64,000 nucleotides of DNA from assembly GCF_000513295.1 (NCBI RefSeq), contig NC_023065.1:3518501-3582500 (forward strand). The letters are read 5' to 3'. The position numbers were made by a program, and so were the translations under genes. Positions 52,552 to 60,642 of this stretch are shown here, one piece after another. Every line of letters starts with the position of its first letter. The stretch's first letter is position 1. A model generated the notes under the pieces. That model was given only the letters and a program-made list of their open reading frames with translations, was not told where the DNA came from and made no database searches. This stretch comes from Magnetospirillum gryphiswaldense MSR-1 v2. Lineage in GTDB: Bacteria > Pseudomonadota > Alphaproteobacteria > Rhodospirillales > Magnetospirillaceae.

Positions 52552-53136
52552 ATGGCCGCCGATCATTCCACTTTGTTGCAGGGCATCCGCCCCAGCCGCA
52601 AGATTCTGGCGGCGGGCGAGGTGGTGATGCGGGCCGGCGACAAGGCTGCCGCCCTCTATGCGGTTGAGACCGGTCGCGTCGCCCTGTCCCGTCATGGCAG
52701 CATGGTGCATGTGGCCGAGCCCGGCACCTTGTTCGGCGAAAGCGGCCTGTTCGTCGACGCCAATCCAGTGGACGCGGTGGCCTTAGAGCCGGCGGTGGTG
52801 TTGGCCTATGCCCGACCGCAGGTGTTGCTGCATCTGCGCGCCCATCCCGACATCAATCTGGCGTTTTCCGCCTTTCTGGCCCGGCGCCTGAATGCGGCGC
52901 GCGCCCGCATCGAACTGGGCAAGCTGAAGGGGGCCGAGGATCGGGTGACGGCCTTCCTCATCCAGGCTGGCGCCGCGCAAGGCTGGATCAAGCTGGGCCA
53001 GCCGCTTTCTCATATCGCCGCCGATATCGGTCTGACGCACGAGGCGTTTTACCGCACCTTGCGCAAGCTGGTGGACAAGGGCGCGCTGGACCGTCAGGGC
53101 CGGCGCGGCTTTCGGCTGAAGACCGACCATGAATAG
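52552..53136 (+). CDS. Crp/Fnr-family transcription regulator
   Basis: 194 residues. The cyclic-nucleotide-binding-type beta roll covers about 15-115 (KILAAGEVVMRAGDKAAALYAVETG, PGTLFGESGLF); a dimer helix follows, then a winged helix with LSHIAADIGLTHEAFYRTLRKLVDKGAL as the recognition segment. There are no N-terminal cysteines for an FNR-type cluster and the phosphate-binding Arg-Ser pair of CRP is not evident, so the ligand is unclear. It overlaps the microprotein gene by eight bases and is coupled through it to a GT-C transferase, which it may control. Confidence 0.87.
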   Translation: MAADHSTLLQGIRPSRKILAAGEVVMRAGDKAAALYAVETGRVALSRHGSMVHVAEPGTLFGESGLFVDANPVDAVALEPAVVLAYARPQVLLHLRAHPDINLAFSAFLARRLNAARARIELGKLKGAEDRVTAFLIQAGAAQGWIKLGQPLSHIAADIGLTHEAFYRTLRKLVDKGALDRQGRRGFRLKTDHE

Positions 53137-53254
53137 GGATCGTCTGCTGGCCTGGGGCTTTACCCTGTGGGCATTGGTGGTGACACTGTCCTTTGTCTGG
53201 GCCAATGGTGGCCAGATGGCCGACAAGTTTTTGCAGCGCTTGGGGCTGTCATGA
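53129..53254 (+). CDS. Single-pass membrane microprotein, 41 residues
   Basis: Short gene of 42 codons including the stop, reading MNRDRLLAWGFTLWALVVTL, then SFVWANGGQMADKFLQRLGLS. One helix (about 8-26) has positive residues before it, so N-in topology is likely. It overlaps the Crp/Fnr stop by eight bases at the front and the GT-C start by four (ATGA) at the back, so three genes are translationally linked. I do not recognise it; a helper subunit or regulator of the transferase is a reasonable guess. Confidence 0.72.
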   Translation: MNRDRLLAWGFTLWALVVTLSFVWANGGQMADKFLQRLGLS

Positions 53255-55068
53255 CCGCCGTGCTGGTCGTCCTCCTCATGCTGTCGGGCATGGCCGGTCT
53301 GGGCTGGCCCCTGGTGCGGCGGCTGGTTCCCGGACTGGACGAGGGCGAACGTCTGGCCCTGGCGCCCTTGCTGGGGGCGTTGCCGCTGGCGCTCCTGGTT
53401 CAGGCGGTGGGGGCGTGGCGCTATGATTTCGTCGCCATGGCGGTCCTGCTGGCCCTTGCCTTGGCCTTCGGCATCGGCTTGCCGCGATCCGTGCCGTCGT
53501 TTCCCTGGCGCTGGTGGCCATGGGGGGGAATGCTGGCGGCCTTATTCGGGCTGCTGGCCTTGTCCGCCCTGGCCCCACCCATCGACCATGACACCATCCG
53601 CTATCACTTGACCCTGCCGCGCCGCGATTTGGAACTGGGCCGCATCACCCTGTGGTTCGGCTGGAGCATCTATGAATTCTTCCCGCCTTTGGCGTCACTG
53701 CTGACCCGCATGGCCTTCGCCCTGGGTGGGGCCGAGGCGGCGCAGATGCTGAATGTGGCCTGGGTCGGTCTGGCCGCTTGTTGGGCGGGGCTGCTGGTCC
53801 GGCGGCTGGGCTGCGGGCCACAGGCGGCGCTGGCCGCCGCCCTGCTGGTGGTCGGCCAGCGGGTAACATTGAATCTGGGGTCGGCGGTGACCACCGATTT
53901 TCCCCTGGTGGCCTTCATCGGCGCGGCGGTGACTGTTGCCTTGTCGAAACGCCACGCCGTCGCCTTGGGGCTGCTGCTGGGTGCGGCCATGGCCTGTAAA
54001 TATCACGGTATCGTTGCCGCATTGGCGCTGTTGGTGCCGCTGGGGGGGATGGCCGTGGTGAGCCGGCGTGGGCTGGCCTATGTGATCGGGGCCGGGGTGG
54101 TGGCTGCCCTGGTGCTGGCGCCGGTTTTGCTGCGCAATTACGTCGTGACCGCCAACCCAGTGTTTCCCACCGCCCATCCGCTGTTCGTCGCCGACGGCCT
54201 GGATATTTTCGCGCCACTCACTCAAGCCCTGAGCCGTCTGCAACCCCCCGGCGGTCTTTGGGCGCTGCCTTGGACCATGTTCATCCTGCAAGACGCCTTC
54301 GACGGCCTGCAATGGGGTTTCCCCTTTATTCTGCTCGGCCTTCCCTTTGCCTTTTTCCGGCCCGCAGGCGGACGATTGATGGTTCTGTCCATGGTGGTGC
54401 TGTATGTGGTTCTGTGGTGGCTGGCCATGCCGCATTTGCTGCGGTTCCTGCTGCCGATTCTGGTGCCGCTATGCGCTTTGGCGACGGTCGGTTTGGCGCA
54501 GGTGGCAACGGTCTCCGTGCCTTGGTTCAGGCCGGTATTCACCGCCGCCATCGCCGTCGGCATGGTCGTGCAGTCGCTGTTCGCCGGTTCGTCGGCGCTG
54601 TACCGGCTGCCGGTGGTGTTCGGTTTGGTGGATATCCGTCAGGCGCTGGAGGTGCCGGCATTCCGCTATTACAGCCTGATCAGTCCGTGCCTGTGGCTGG
54701 CCGAAAACCTGAAGCCGGGGCAGACCTATCTGGCTCTGGTTAACGACCCGTCGTTCTATTGTCCGCAAAAGGCCGCCCTGCATGGCTTGCGATCGGGGGA
54801 GGAAGGGGCTTTCTACTCCACCGGGGGCGTGGCGTCGTTATCCGCCGCCGAAATCGCCCAGTGGCTGCGGCGTGACAATGTCGGCTATGTGCTGATGGCC
54901 CGCAATCTGGGTGCCGACGACGAACGCTATGCCTTCGCCAAGCATCGTTTCGACAAGGTGGTGGCCCCGGTTCTGGCCGGTCACACGCCGCTCTTGGACA
55001 GCCCCAGCGGTATGATCTACGACGCTGGCCCGCTTATCGCCGCGCTAGAGCGAGCATCTGGGCAATGA
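53251..55068 (+). CDS. GT-C membrane glycosyltransferase
   Basis: 605 residues with about 11-12 membrane helices and a soluble C-terminal part from about 490. The first long periplasmic loop has APPIDHDTIRYHLTLPRRDLELG, with acidic and His/Arg residues as in the PMT/ArnT-like GT-C catalytic loop, then FFPPLASLLTRMAF. Such enzymes use a polyprenyl-phosphate sugar in the periplasm. It ends with a 35-base overlap into the convergent XRE gene. Donor and acceptor unknown. Confidence 0.77.
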   Translation: MTAVLVVLLMLSGMAGLGWPLVRRLVPGLDEGERLALAPLLGALPLALLVQAVGAWRYDFVAMAVLLALALAFGIGLPRSVPSFPWRWWPWGGMLAALFGLLALSALAPPIDHDTIRYHLTLPRRDLELGRITLWFGWSIYEFFPPLASLLTRMAFALGGAEAAQMLNVAWVGLAACWAGLLVRRLGCGPQAALAAALLVVGQRVTLNLGSAVTTDFPLVAFIGAAVTVALSKRHAVALGLLLGAAMACKYHGIVAALALLVPLGGMAVVSRRGLAYVIGAGVVAALVLAPVLLRNYVVTANPVFPTAHPLFVADGLDIFAPLTQALSRLQPPGGLWALPWTMFILQDAFDGLQWGFPFILLGLPFAFFRPAGGRLMVLSMVVLYVVLWWLAMPHLLRFLLPILVPLCALATVGLAQVATVSVPWFRPVFTAAIAVGMVVQSLFAGSSALYRLPVVFGLVDIRQALEVPAFRYYSLISPCLWLAENLKPGQTYLALVNDPSFYCPQKAALHGLRSGEEGAFYSTGGVASLSAAEIAQWLRRDNVGYVLMARNLGADDERYAFAKHRFDKVVAPVLAGHTPLLDSPSGMIYDAGPLIAALERASGQ

Positions 55069-55384
55069 TGTCGTCGGGCAGGGTCTTGATGTCTTGAGCC
55101 AGCCGGTTGGCCAGTTCGGTGCGCTCGGGGGCCAAGCCGGCGGTGTCGATGGTGATGCGCGGATGCGACAGATCGGCCAGATGTTTCAAATCTTCCGCTT
55201 CGTCCCAGATCAGGCCGAAATAGCCGGCGATCTGCATGACCAGACCGGGGGCCGGGCGGCCCCGGTGGCCGTGTTCCAGGGCCGACAGATAAGCCGACGA
55301 CACGTGCAGGTCGGTGGCCATGGTCTTGAGCGCGATGCCCTTGGCGTCGCGTAAGGTCCGCACGCGGGCGCCGAACGGGGTCAC
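55034..55384 (-). CDS. XRE-family DNA-binding protein
   Basis: 116 residues with a lambda-repressor-like helix-turn-helix at about 5-60 (FGARVRTLRDAKGIALKTMA, DLHVSSAYLSALEHGHRGRPA). The C-terminal half (YFGLIWDEAEDLKHLA and ITIDTAGLAPERTELANRLA) is of the Alphaproteobacterial type that follows Smr genes. Its start overlaps the end of the Smr gene by four bases; its 3' end overlaps the GT-C gene. Targets unknown. Confidence 0.85.
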   Translation of the reverse strand: MTPFGARVRTLRDAKGIALKTMATDLHVSSAYLSALEHGHRGRPAPGLVMQIAGYFGLIWDEAEDLKHLADLSHPRITIDTAGLAPERTELANRLAQDIKTLPDDIIAQMLALARR

Positions 55385-55920
55385 GCCCGTTTCCTTTTGA
55401 TCAGCACATAAAGCGCGCCTTCGCCGCCATGCTGGGGCCGGGCGTGGGAAAAGCCCAGGATGCGTTCACGCAACGGGCTTTGATTGAGCCAGCGCGGCAC
55501 CTGGGCGCGCAGGATGCCCGGGCCTTGTTTGCCCTTGCCGGTGATCACCAGCAGGCAGCGCCGGCCCCCGTCATAGGCGCGTCCGACAAAGGCGATCAGC
55601 GCCCCGTGGGCGGAATCCTGGGTCATGCCGTGCAAATCCAAGGTGCCGTCGATGACCATGTCGCCGCGTTTCATGCGGTCGGCCGAGCGGCGGTCGAGGC
55701 CGGGGGTGGCGCCGTGCGACAGATCGGGCAGCGGCGCCTTGGGCCGGGGTGGCGGCGGTAAGGGCGGCACATAGGCCACCACCGGTGACGGCGGCGGGGT
55801 CAGGCTGTCGGTTTCCACCTCGTCGATCAGTTCGCGTCCCGGCAAGGGGGTGACGTCGTGAACGATGGCGCGCCAGATGCGGGCCTCGTCCGGGGTGACG
55901 CACCGGCGCCGCCGGGTCAT
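55381..55920 (-). CDS. Smr-domain protein
   Basis: 179 residues. The N-terminal 90 residues are Pro-rich (PPLPPPPRPKAPLPDL). The Smr domain begins at about residue 88 with IDGTLDLHGMTQDSAHGAL, then LLVITGKGKQGPGILRAQVPRWL and GEGALYVLIKRK. Such domains, first seen at the end of MutS2, nick DNA or cleave RNA on collided ribosomes (SmrB type). It overlaps its neighbours by four bases at both ends. Confidence 0.9.
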   Translation of the reverse strand: MTRRRRCVTPDEARIWRAIVHDVTPLPGRELIDEVETDSLTPPPSPVVAYVPPLPPPPRPKAPLPDLSHGATPGLDRRSADRMKRGDMVIDGTLDLHGMTQDSAHGALIAFVGRAYDGGRRCLLVITGKGKQGPGILRAQVPRWLNQSPLRERILGFSHARPQHGGEGALYVLIKRKRA

Positions 55921-56444
55921 GGCGGCAGGACTTCGCCGCCTTCCGGCACCTCTTCCTCGGCGGCGGCGGCGGCTTCGGCCGGGTCGTCGGACAGGTTGCG
56001 CTGGGCGAATTTGCGCCAGTCGCCGCGCGGGGCCAGACAGGGCGGCTCGTTGTTAGCGGGCATATAGATGGCGATGCCGCCCAATTGCCATATCTGGTGC
56101 CAGTGATGGGCGCTTTCCAGCATATAGGCGGTGGTGCGGGTGCGGATGCGCCAGGCGATGAAATGCTTGATGCCCAGCAGGTGGGCAAGGGCGCCGATGG
56201 TCATGGCGACGATGCCGAAGGCGACGCCGGTGGCCAGCAGGATGACCAGGGCCAGCACCATCATCACCATCAGCGGCATCAGGTGGTCCCAGCCGTTATG
56301 GACGGGCGAGCCCTGGAAATCCAGCATGCGCTGGTCGGTATAGATATGCACTTTCTTGGCTAGCACGGCATTGCGCAGACGGTCATGCAGGGCGATGGCT
56401 TCCTCGGTCTTTTTCGCCCGCCAGGCGGCCATCAGCTCGCTCAT
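55917..56444 (-). CDS. Conserved membrane protein of unknown function
   Basis: 175 residues from the ATG at 56444. A charged, helical N terminus (AAWRAKKTEEAIALHDRLR) leads to two close membrane helices at about residues 50-90 (LMPLMVMMVLALVILLATGVA; FGIVAMTIGALAHLLG), then a soluble part with YMLESAHHWHQIWQLGGIAI and an acidic tail. Not recognised. It lies between mltA and smr with four-base overlaps on both sides. Confidence 0.68.
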   Translation of the reverse strand: MSELMAAWRAKKTEEAIALHDRLRNAVLAKKVHIYTDQRMLDFQGSPVHNGWDHLMPLMVMMVLALVILLATGVAFGIVAMTIGALAHLLGIKHFIAWRIRTRTTAYMLESAHHWHQIWQLGGIAIYMPANNEPPCLAPRGDWRKFAQRNLSDDPAEAAAAAEEEVPEGGEVLPP

Positions 56445-57640
56445 GGATTTTGTTCCTCGGCCATGGCGATGCGGGGCGAGCGCCGTTGCGGCAGCAAGAT
56501 CCAATAGCGACCGGGACTTTTCATGCGACCGGCCTTGTCGAAGGCTTCCTCGCCGGTGCCCCAGAAGAAGTCGCCGCGAATGGGGCCCTTGATGGCGGCA
56601 CCGGTATCTTGGGCCATGACCAGCCGGCGCAGCGGCTGACCCGACGGCTCGACCGTGTCCAGGAACAGGGGCAGGCCCAGGGCGACATAGCGCGGATCGA
56701 CGGCCATGGACCGACCGGCGGTCAGCGCCACCCCTTCCGATCCCACCGGGCCGTCGCCGGAAATGGGGGTATAGAAGACATAGCGCGGGTTTTCCGCCAT
56801 CAGCGCCTTGGCGCGGGCCGGATTGGCCTTCAGCCAGGCGCGGACGCCGGGCATGGGGGTATCCTCGATCAGGCCGCGCTCACGCAAGATCTTGCTGATA
56901 CCGACGAATTTATGGCCGTTGGTGGCGGCGACGCCCAGGCGCAGCACCGAGCCGTCTTCCAAGCGGATGCGGCCCGAGCCCTGGATATGCAGGATATGGG
57001 CGTCCACCGGGTCTTCCACCCAGGCCAGGGGGGTGGCCTGGGCGGCGATGGCCCCGGCCTCGATTTCGGCCCGGCTGGGATAGGGGGTGAACCTGCCGTC
57101 GACCATGCGCCCGCTTTCGGTACTGCCGTCGGCGCCCTTGCGGGTGACCAGATCGCGCGGCTTGCCCAGGATGGGGACGGTGAAGCGGCCTTTTTTCGTC
57201 CGCGATCCGGCCAGTTCGGGCTCGAAATAGCCGGTGAACAGGCCATCGGCGGAGCCGTTGTTGACGGCGAGGAAGGGGACGAACCATTCCTCGAACATCA
57301 CCCGCGCCGCCTCGTGGTCGTTGGCGCCGACCCGGCGGGCGGCGGAACACGGGCTGTACCAGTCGGCGACCGTGCCGCCCATGCCGTTTTGGCCGATGGA
57401 TTTGTCGTTGGGTTGCTTCAAGACGCGGTCGCAGGTGCGGTTGAGCGCCGGCAGCACCGCCGCCGCGCCATCGGCGCGCCAGCCGGGAAGGTCGTTGAAT
57501 TGCGCCGGGATCAGGCCGAACTGATCCGGCCCCTGGGGCAGGGGCGCGGGTCCGGGTACTGGCGGCGGTCGGCGCGGCGTTTCCGGCGCGCACGACGCGG
57601 CCAGGGCTGCCAGCAACAGAACGGCCAGACGCGGTTTCAT
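56441..57640 (-). CDS. mltA: Membrane-bound lytic murein transglycosylase A
   Basis: Cleaves the glycan strand of peptidoglycan with 1,6-anhydro formation. 399 residues from the ATG at 57640; the signal ends ALAASC, so it is a lipoprotein, followed by a Pro-rich linker. MltA core: GLFTGYFEPELAGS, DAHILHIQGSGRIRLEDG, YVFYTPI and the 3D-type end VMAQDTGAAIKGPIRGDFFWGTGEEA with catalytic Asp residues. Readings extending to 58030 run into the Tim44-like gene and are not supported. Confidence 0.93.
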   Translation of the reverse strand: MKPRLAVLLLAALAASCAPETPRRPPPVPGPAPLPQGPDQFGLIPAQFNDLPGWRADGAAAVLPALNRTCDRVLKQPNDKSIGQNGMGGTVADWYSPCSAARRVGANDHEAARVMFEEWFVPFLAVNNGSADGLFTGYFEPELAGSRTKKGRFTVPILGKPRDLVTRKGADGSTESGRMVDGRFTPYPSRAEIEAGAIAAQATPLAWVEDPVDAHILHIQGSGRIRLEDGSVLRLGVAATNGHKFVGISKILRERGLIEDTPMPGVRAWLKANPARAKALMAENPRYVFYTPISGDGPVGSEGVALTAGRSMAVDPRYVALGLPLFLDTVEPSGQPLRRLVMAQDTGAAIKGPIRGDFFWGTGEEAFDKAGRMKSPGRYWILLPQRRSPRIAMAEEQNP

Positions 57641-57641
57641 C

Positions 57642-58373
57642 TCAGGGCTGAACCTCGTCGGCGGCATCGTGGGGGGCATCGCCTTCGGTGACGGCGCGGG
57701 TGGCCGACAAGTGCCAGTTGGGATCCTTCGAGCGGGTGTCGCGGCTGAAGGTCCATTCGTCGGTGACCGGGACGATGCGGGACGGATCGCCTTCGACGAT
57801 GCGACCGTCCAGATCCTTGATGACGTTGATCTGTTCCGAGACGAAACGCACGGTGACCTGGGCGATGGTGCCGACCATGATCGCCTCGATGATTTCGGCG
57901 GATTTGATGCCCATGATCTCGGTGGACAATTCCTCGCCGGCACGGGCACGGGCGTCGATGGCGTCGCAGAACGGCTTATAGACCTGATCGGCCAACAGCG
58001 GACGCAACGCCTTTTTGTCGCCGGCGGCAAAGGCGCCGACGATCATCTCGAAGGCCATGCGGGCGCCGGACAGAAAACCGGTATTGGAAAAGCTGGGGTC
58101 GCGGGCACGGATGGCCGCCTCGCCCCGGGCCAGCGGACCGGCGGTGGCGGCGACGTCGGCTGTGACGTCCGGCTCGGCTTCGACCGGGCGGCGTGCGCGG
58201 GTCAGGTCGATGACGTTATCGGCGGTTTCGCCGTCATCTTTCGGGGTCCGCGTCCAGCGCGGCGGTTCTTCATTGCCGGTGCGCTTGCCCAAGACGCTGC
58301 GCAGGCGCAGGATCAGGAAAACCGCCACCACGGCGAAAAAAACGATATCGAGGGCGTGAAAACCGTCGTTCAT
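57642..58373 (-). CDS. Tim44-like domain protein
   Basis: 243 residues. An N-terminal membrane helix (HALDIVFFAVVAVFLILRL) is followed by a charged linker and the Tim44/MRPL45 domain from about 90: GFLSGARMAFEMIVGAFAAG, LRPLLADQVYKPFCDAI, and GRIVEGDPSRIVPVTDEWTF. In Alphaproteobacteria the protein (TimA) is membrane-bound near MltA and is a relative of the mitochondrial import motor subunit; its bacterial role is unsettled. Ends one base before mltA begins. Divergent from fxsA. Confidence 0.9.
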   Translation of the reverse strand: MNDGFHALDIVFFAVVAVFLILRLRSVLGKRTGNEEPPRWTRTPKDDGETADNVIDLTRARRPVEAEPDVTADVAATAGPLARGEAAIRARDPSFSNTGFLSGARMAFEMIVGAFAAGDKKALRPLLADQVYKPFCDAIDARARAGEELSTEIMGIKSAEIIEAIMVGTIAQVTVRFVSEQINVIKDLDGRIVEGDPSRIVPVTDEWTFSRDTRSKDPNWHLSATRAVTEGDAPHDAADEVQP

Positions 58374-58440
58374 TGACCTACGTCGCTTAATGGCTGACCG
58401 ATACCGTCACAGATAAGCCCGGAAAGGGGAAAGAGCAAGC

Positions 58441-58881
58441 ATGGCATGGCTGTTAATTGCCGGTCTGATCGCCATACCGGTGGTGGAGATCGCCCTGTTC
58501 ATCAAGGCCGCGCAATGGGTGGGCCTGCTGGCGGCGATCCTGCTGGCGGTGGGCGCCGGCCTGATCGGTCTGGTGCTGGTACGCGCCCAGGGCTTGCGCG
58601 CCATGTTGCGGGCCAAGGCGCAGATGGACCGGGGTGAAATGCCGGTGTCGGAAATGTTCGACGGCATCTGCGTCGCCCTGGCCGGCGGGTTGCTGATTTT
58701 GCCCGGCTTCCTCTCCGACGCATTGGCCATCTTGCTGCTGTTGCCGCCGGTGCGCCTGCTGCTGAAGCTGTGGCTGGGACGGCATTTCACCGCGGCCCGG
58801 CCGGCGCAGCCGGGACCGACCATCATCGACGGCGATTATACCGTGGTGGAATCGCGCGACCAGCATATCGGGCGGGACTAG
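58441..58881 (+). CDS. fxsA: FxsA-family membrane protein
   Basis: 146 residues with about four hydrophobic segments: LLIAGLIAIPVVEIALFIKA, LLAAILLAVGAGLIGLVLVR, and ICVALAGGLLILPGFLSDAL with the family's GGxLLIxPGFxTD-like signature, LLLLPPVR, and a short hydrophilic tail. FxsA eases phage exclusion in E. coli, but its general role is unknown. GAAAGAG precedes the ATG. It is upstream of secB, separated by 66 bases. Confidence 0.88.
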   Translation: MAWLLIAGLIAIPVVEIALFIKAAQWVGLLAAILLAVGAGLIGLVLVRAQGLRAMLRAKAQMDRGEMPVSEMFDGICVALAGGLLILPGFLSDALAILLLLPPVRLLLKLWLGRHFTAARPAQPGPTIIDGDYTVVESRDQHIGRD

Positions 58882-58947
58882 AAACGGCGCCCGATCCGTG
58901 CTAGCCGTTGCCCATCACAGGCGAATTTCACCTTCAAGGAAGAGATG

Positions 58948-59409
58948 ATGTCCGACGAAAACAACATGCCGCCCCTGGTCATCAATGGCCAGTACGTCAA
59001 GGATCTGTCGTTCGAGGTTCCTGGCGCGCCGGGCATCTATGGCGAAATGGCCGGCCAGAACCCGGAAATTCCGATTCACGTCGACATCAATGCCGCCGCC
59101 ATCGCCGACAAGACCTATGAAGTCACCCTGCATCTGAAGGTCGAGGCGCATCTGGCCGAGAACAAGCCGGTGTTCATCGCCGAGTTGGCCTATGCCGGCA
59201 TCTTCACCCTGAACGTCCCGGACGAGCATATCCAGCCCATGCTGTTGATCGAATGCCCGCGCCTTTTGTTCCCGTTCGCCCGCTCGATCATCGCCGACAT
59301 GACCCGCGACGGCGCTTTCCCGCCCTTGATGATCCAGCCCATCGACTTCATGCAGCTCTACCGCTCGCGCATGGAAGCGGCCCAGGGCCAGGAAGCCGGG
59401 AACGCGTAA
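58948..59409 (+). CDS. secB: Protein-export chaperone
   Basis: Holds preproteins unfolded and hands them to SecA. 153 residues: LVINGQYVKDLSFEVPGAPG, EVTLHLKVEAHLAENKPVFIAELAYAGIF, and LLIECPRLLFPFARSIIADM with PPLMIQPIDFMQLY. The second ATG at 58948 has AAGGA seven bases upstream; the one at 58945 is too close. An export role matches the abundant porins and lipoproteins of this window. Confidence 0.94.
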   Translation: MSDENNMPPLVINGQYVKDLSFEVPGAPGIYGEMAGQNPEIPIHVDINAAAIADKTYEVTLHLKVEAHLAENKPVFIAELAYAGIFTLNVPDEHIQPMLLIECPRLLFPFARSIIADMTRDGAFPPLMIQPIDFMQLYRSRMEAAQGQEAGNA

Positions 59410-59423
59410 ACAGTGACCCGGTC

Positions 59424-59452
59424 GCGCCGCCGTCATTTTAAGGCGGCGGCGC
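59424..59452. terminator. GC-rich hairpin between convergent secB and VWA genes
   Basis: GCGCCGCC (59424-59431) pairs with GGCGGCGC (59445-59452) across a 13-base AT-containing loop. The right arm lies in the last codons of the VWA gene. No real T-run follows, so termination is only possible. Confidence 0.35.
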
Positions 59453-60638
59453 CCCGGTTCAGTTCGCGCATGGCCAGGTCAAGACCCTCCAGGGTCAAAG
59501 AATACATACGACCGGCCATGGTCTGATTGAGCATATTGATGGATTCGGTCCATTGCCAGTGCCGGGGCGGCGATGGATTCAACCACGCAGCCGACGGCCA
59601 TTGCGCCAGCAATCGGCGCATCCAGGTTTCCCCCGCCTCGTCGTTCCATTCCTCCACCGCCGCCCCTGGCGTGGTGATCTCCCACGGGCTCATGGAAGCG
59701 TCGCCGACGATCACCAGCTTCCAGTCGGGCGGATAGGTGTGCAGCACGTCCCAGGTGCTGATGCGGTCGTCCCAGCGCCGGGAATTGTCGCGCCACAGAT
59801 GGCCATAGGGACAATTGTGGAAGTAGTAATGTTCCAGGTGCTTGAACTCTGACCGCGCCGCCGAGAACAGTTCCTCGCAGGTCTGGATGTGTGAATCCAT
59901 GGAGCCGCCCACGTCCAGCAACAGCAACACCTTGATCTTGTTGTGACGCTCGGGCCGCATGTGGACATCAAGCATGCCGCCGGCCCGCGCCGTGCCGGTG
60001 ATGGTGGCGTCCAGGTCCAATTCGGTCGCCGCCCCCTCGCGGGCGAATTTGCGCAAGCGGCGCAAGGCCATGCGGAAGTTGCGGGTGCCGAGCTCCAAGG
60101 AATCGTCCAGGTTCTTGAAGTCGCGGCGGTCCCACACCTTGACGGCGCGGTTGTGGCGGTTGGTCTTCTGGCCGATGCGGATGCCCGCCGGATTATAGCC
60201 ATAGGCGCCGAACGGCGAGGTGCCGCCGGTGCCGATCCACTTGCTGCCGCCGTGATGTTCCTCGTTCTGTTCGGCCAGACGCTGGCGCAGGGTCTCCATC
60301 AGCTTGTCGAAGCCGCCCAGAGCCTGGATTTCGGCCATTTCCTCGGGGCTCAGCAGCTTTTCCGCCAGGGCGCGCAGCCATTCCTCGGGGATTTCGGCCA
60401 AGAATTCCTCGATGCTGCCGGCTTCCGACACCACGCCATCGAATACCTTGGCGAAGACGCGGTCGAACTTGTCGAGGTTGCGTTCGTCCTTCACCAGCAG
60501 GGCGCGCGACAGGTAGTAGAAATCCTCGACGCTGAACCCCGCCGCGCCCTTGGCCACCGCTTCCAACAGCGTCAGGTATTCGCGCAAACTGACCGGCACC
60601 TTGGCGGCGCGCAAATCCAGGAACAGGGCGAGGAACAT
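59433..60638 (-). CDS. VWA domain protein of the CoxE type
   Basis: 401 residues. The N-terminal half is helical (ALFLDLRAAKVPVSLREYL, SAEDFYYL-like region). The VWA domain from about 220 has VLLLLDVGGSMDSH, where the MIDAS first Ser is Gly (D-x-G-G-S), and HYYFHNCPYGHLW, followed by VIVGDASMSPWEI. It is encoded four bases after the MoxR ATPase; such pairs act as chaperone-like machines in metal-cofactor or enzyme maturation, as CoxD/CoxE do for CO dehydrogenase. No client enzyme is nearby. Confidence 0.88.
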   Translation of the reverse strand: MFLALFLDLRAAKVPVSLREYLTLLEAVAKGAAGFSVEDFYYLSRALLVKDERNLDKFDRVFAKVFDGVVSEAGSIEEFLAEIPEEWLRALAEKLLSPEEMAEIQALGGFDKLMETLRQRLAEQNEEHHGGSKWIGTGGTSPFGAYGYNPAGIRIGQKTNRHNRAVKVWDRRDFKNLDDSLELGTRNFRMALRRLRKFAREGAATELDLDATITGTARAGGMLDVHMRPERHNKIKVLLLLDVGGSMDSHIQTCEELFSAARSEFKHLEHYYFHNCPYGHLWRDNSRRWDDRISTWDVLHTYPPDWKLVIVGDASMSPWEITTPGAAVEEWNDEAGETWMRRLLAQWPSAAWLNPSPPRHWQWTESINMLNQTMAGRMYSLTLEGLDLAMRELNRGAAALK

Positions 60639-60642
60639 AGGC

